This document shows positions 61,201 to 64,000 of a stretch of 64,000 nt of DNA, one piece after another (the first letter of the stretch is position 1; each line of letters opens with the position of its first letter). The translations under genes and the position numbers were made by a program. Location of the stretch: assembly GCA_024349245.1 (NCBI GenBank), contig JALDNG010000100.1, positions 1-64,000 on the forward strand. The letters are read 5' to 3'. The notes under the pieces were generated by a model, which saw nothing but the letters and a program-made list of their open reading frames with translations, was not told the DNA's origin and ran no database searches. The stretch is from Neodontobutis hainanensis. Taxonomy: Eukaryota; Chordata; Actinopteri; Gobiiformes; Odontobutidae.

Positions 61201-63551
61201 GGTGACATCAGCTGATGGAGTGTGAGGGTGACATTAGTCTCAATAGGCCCCGACACTTTCAAATAATCTGTGTGGCACCATTTTGGTTTACAGGTGGAAA
61301 TAAGAAAGTGAAAAACACAAACAATTTGTGAACATTATAAGAAAGCAATGGTGTATACTGAGGCTAACTCTCTGACATCTCAAATCTCAAACTTAGATCA
61401 AGTTAATGCATCAAACTACAATTATATTGTATTATAATGTCTGGACCAACTTTTGTGGAACAATAGGAAGTTTTATTATAATCTTGTTACACTGTAAGTA
61501 AAAGTAAATGCTACACTGCTACAGCTGCATTAACTATAGGCAACTGTAGTTTGGGTTGCCAGAATACATTTCTTTAAATAATTTAACACAATTATTATGA
61601 TCTGACAATAATTGTGCATATATTTATATATTGTGGTTCATTGATAACGGTTTTTGTTTATCCTGTCCAGTCTTTTGAACAGTTGGATTGCATTTATTTT
61701 AATTGTCATTTAAATCTGGATGGGCAGTAGTCGTTGGCCTTTTATCCAATACTTTTTTGTACATTTACATTTATCCTGTGATTATGGTGATGGTTTTTCT
61801 TGTATGTTCTTGTATGTATTACTAAGTATTTATGTTGCTACTGCACAAACCTGTGAATACTCCTCTGCCTCTGTTTCCTCGACCACAGGCTCTGGGCTTT
61901 TGGGCTTCTCCTTCTCATTCTCTATTGGTCGAAACAGCACCTTCTTCATCTCCCGGTCCCTGATGTCCGGACTCGCGGCACTTATCAGCATCTTCAAGTT
62001 GGCTGTGGGCGTCCAGGGCTCGGTCAGAGACGAGTGTTTGATGGGAGTGATGTTGGCCAGGTCCGGAGGAGTACCTTTTCTGTTTAATAGTAAAACTGCA
62101 GTGGTCTCGGCGGATTTGAGTGGCGTGGATCTTCTCCTGTCTAGGCACAGATTTTCCTGGGATACAGACAGATGTATCGTTTAGTCAAGTCAACACTTTT
62201 TCATGGCTTGCTTAAATACAATAATCTTGGACTATATAGCATTTCTAATCACTTTTATCCACTCAAACAGTACTTTCTTATAGGGGTGCACAAGTAATTT
62301 GTTATAGTAACATTAATATATGTAATACTCAAAAGGAATAAACTGCAAAAATGTTATGGTACACCATGTGCTTTCATATTTTGCAAAGAATCTAAGCTGA
62401 GATAAAGCTTTATATAATATTGTAATGTGACCAAATCAGTTAGAGGCAATGAACTTAATTTCTCTTTTTTTAAGTGGAAGCTGAAAAATTGTTATATTAT
62501 AACATCATGTATGTTTTTTAATGCTTTGTAGCCTCCCTTATTTATTGAATCTGATATGTTAGAAAAAGGAGGTAGGTGTTTAAAAGTGTTACTATAGTTT
62601 ATGTGGCTTTCCGTTGCTCAAAACAAATTAATTATTTATCTCAAACCCTATTGATTTTGATACACATGAACTAGAAAGTGTCTGTTCTTCTGTTTTCTTT
62701 TAGAAATGACACATTTAGCTAATAAGATTTGTGATATCTAATATCTAACATTTTACAACCATGTTTTAACATGACAGCCTATATACTTGACTAGTCTGCC
62801 TCTACAATTCCTTGGGCTGGTTGTAATTTTAGCACAAAATGAACACATGTTTTTTCTGCTCTTAGTAAACTGAAAAACACCAACATTCTCTGTAAACTAC
62901 TACTTCAGCACAGAATGGATTCAACATTTACTTTACCATGTGAACCTGCACTGACTGTTATTTCACTAAAGGTGATTACCACACTCTCCGCACTCATAGC
63001 TATTCTTCTTTCTGTAATATGCAGTGTTATTACCATAGATATACTACCCACATTTACAATATCGGAATTTCTATTTCAGAAGTTCATCCCTGTATGCTGC
63101 TGAACATAAGTACAAAATGTATTTATCAATTTCTATACATTGTTTTTATAGATTGTAACTTGTATGGTTAATGACACTTTTAGTATATACATGCATTTTA
63201 CTAACAATGCACAATATGTTCCTCTTTGTAATTATTGTGATACAGTTGCTAGCTATCTATAGCAATGCCTTTAATTCACAGAAATGACATACTGGCCAGT
63301 GCATTACGTTTGTCTATTACAGACACTTCTCAACATCTAGCCACAGTACAGGCTATCTGTGGCATTAATCACGTGCCTAAATCCAATTTTGGTACATTAC
63401 ACAGCCCAGACCTGGATTAATTCATTTACCTCACCTTTTGTTCACTTTGGTTCCCATCCACCCCCTTCTCTTCTTCTTTTCCTCCAGGTCCAACTCCAAA
63501 ACCTTTCCTGGAACTCGTGAGATCTTTCAGTGCAAGACATTCAACCTCCAT
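52266..63551 (-). CDS. e2f7: Transcription factor E2F7, 11 coding exons, 771 aa
   Basis: An atypical E2F that represses E2F1-driven S-phase and DNA-repair genes and binds DNA without a DP partner (family knowledge). Minus-strand exons in order: 63435-63551 (ATG at 63551), 61851-62156, 60643-60802, 60190-60426, 59236-59391, 58851-59153, 58133-58205, 56563-56902, 56365-56473, 54991-55358, 52266-52412 (TAA). The sum is 2316 nt with all phases joining. The N-terminus MEVECLALKDL matches human MEVNCLTLKDL, and EPWTPTANLKMLISAASPD is conserved. The first winged-helix domain runs from RKQKSLGLLCQKFL (about 157) through RRRIYDIVNVLES (198-210). The second runs from RKDKSLRIMSQKFV (about 278) through VRRLYDIANVLTS and RKPAFKW. 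Both RRxYD recognition motifs are intact. The Pro/Ser/Gln-rich tail ends SAQRRLDVGHPPTN, like human SAQRRLEIPSGGAD. It is shorter than human E2F7 (about 911 aa) mainly in the tail; an exon missed in the large last intron cannot be excluded. Confidence 0.96.
52955..53110 (+). repeat. Fish CORE-type SINE fragment in E2F7 intron 10
   Basis: AAATGGCTGCCATG, then TTTACCACCACCAGTGTGTG, GAGTGAATGAATAATGGAC and CACTTTGAGTCCCTAGG follow the usual core and tail of this family. Confidence 0.7.
55985..56275 (+). repeat. tRNA-derived SINE with an inserted copy of local intron sequence (E2F7 intron 9)
   Basis: The head has GTCCTGCGACCGGCGGTTCA then ATCCCCGC, a clear B-box-like segment. The middle reads TGTCGTTGTGTCCTTGG and the tail AAGCGCTTTGAGTGCATACT then ACACTATATAAATA. 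The SINE body is interrupted at 56116-56194 by sequence matching 56910-56974. Confidence 0.75.
56910..56974. repeat. 65-bp segment duplicated at 56116-56194
   Basis: This segment forms the polypyrimidine tract and flank of the E2F7 acceptor before exon 8 (minus strand, AG at 56903-56904). The other copy has GAAACAAGAAGCGTTATTAG, TTATTATTCACTGAAAAAAG and TTTTGGACTAATACCT, with one extra 14-bp insertion. Confidence 0.8.
57991..58038. repeat. Alternating purine-pyrimidine tract (TG/CG) in E2F7 intron 7
   Basis: GTGTGTGCGCGCGTGTC, then TGTGTGTGCGCGCG and TTTGTGTGTGTG: alternating tracts of the kind able to adopt Z-DNA. Confidence 0.85.
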
Positions 63552-63720
63552 TTTAAAAAACCTAACACAAACCAAACAAAAACATATACGAGTCACGACA
63601 CCCAGACTGATCCATACTATCTGAGCTTTACACGGGCTAAAGTTAGGAAGTAAAGGGCGATCTGAAAACTTTGGCGAGAGGTCAACTGGAAATGGCGCAA
63701 TATTGCTAATTAGCCGCTAG
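63552..63720 (-). promoter_or_regulatory. e2f7: E2F7 5' leader/promoter with E2F-like sites
   Basis: TTTGGCGA at 63670-63677 and AATGGCGC at 63691-63698 resemble the E2F consensus TTTSSCGC, spaced 21 bp apart and within 150 bp of the ATG. E2F7 is a known E2F target in mammals, so E2F control is plausible. The transcription start was not located. Confidence 0.5.
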
Positions 63721-64000
63721 CAGGCTAACTTCTTATCTAAGTAGATAAAATAACCCTAGACATGATTTTCTACTTAAAAAACAAAGCAGTGACATTTAGA
63801 CGAACGAGGACTCTGCGTACGGTTATGCTTTATTAATACAATTGTGGTTGATGTTACATAAAGTGCGTAACTGTCCGAAATTTTACTTGTATTACTTATA
63901 TAGTAGTAGTATAGTACCAAATACCTCTAACATAGCGCTTACTTTTTATGCAGTTGACAGCAGACATGGCTGTTAAATGCATATTACCGTTGATTTTTAA

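Overview
The window is vertebrate nuclear DNA, almost certainly from a teleost fish. It holds three multi-exon protein genes with GT-AG introns. Their order and orientation match the conserved block OSBPL8(-) - ZDHHC17(+) - CSRP2(-) - E2F7(-) known from human chromosome 12q21. The repeats are fish-like: several decayed Tc1/mariner elements, hAT-like and MITE elements, tRNA-derived SINEs, a LINE fragment, a Penelope GIY-YIG remnant and many minisatellites. The exon models below were built by hand from splice sites, reading phase and remembered family sequences. All three give complete open proteins.

Layout. 1-9.6 kb: gene-poor DNA with repeat remnants (LINE 1.4 kb, Penelope 3.1 kb, L2-like tail 7.9 kb, and a clean inverted-repeat element with target duplication at 8439-8782) and one isolated promoter-like cluster at 6.1 kb. 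9.6-10.0 kb: candidate promoter and non-coding first exon of a minus-strand gene, by synteny OSBPL8. 12.18-32.0 kb: ZDHHC17 (+), 17 coding exons, 622 aa, an ankyrin-repeat DHHC palmitoyltransferase. Its intron 10 has the terminal and branch-site features of a minor-spliceosome (U12) AT-AC intron and carries a Tc1 element. 32.0-34.4 kb: ZDHHC17 3' UTR, then a non-autonomous transposon with a second element nested in it. 36.95-47.6 kb: CSRP2 (-), 5 coding exons plus a non-coding first exon, 193 aa, two LIM domains. 47.7-52.2 kb: intergenic DNA with degenerate minisatellites and a SINE. 52.27-63.55 kb: E2F7 (-), 11 coding exons, 771 aa, an atypical E2F repressor with two DNA-binding domains; its upstream DNA has two E2F-like sites.

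The three genes are not an operon and have separate roles: protein S-palmitoylation at the Golgi and vesicles, cytoskeletal and nuclear LIM scaffolding in smooth muscle, and cell-cycle repression. ZDHHC17 and CSRP2 converge; CSRP2 and E2F7 are in tandem. I found no prokaryote-like system, CRISPR array, rRNA or canonical tRNA. The points most worth checking are the AT-AC intron, a stretch at an E2F7 splice acceptor that reappears inside a nearby SINE, direct repeats bracketing the last two CSRP2 exons, and a minisatellite family clustered around CSRP2.
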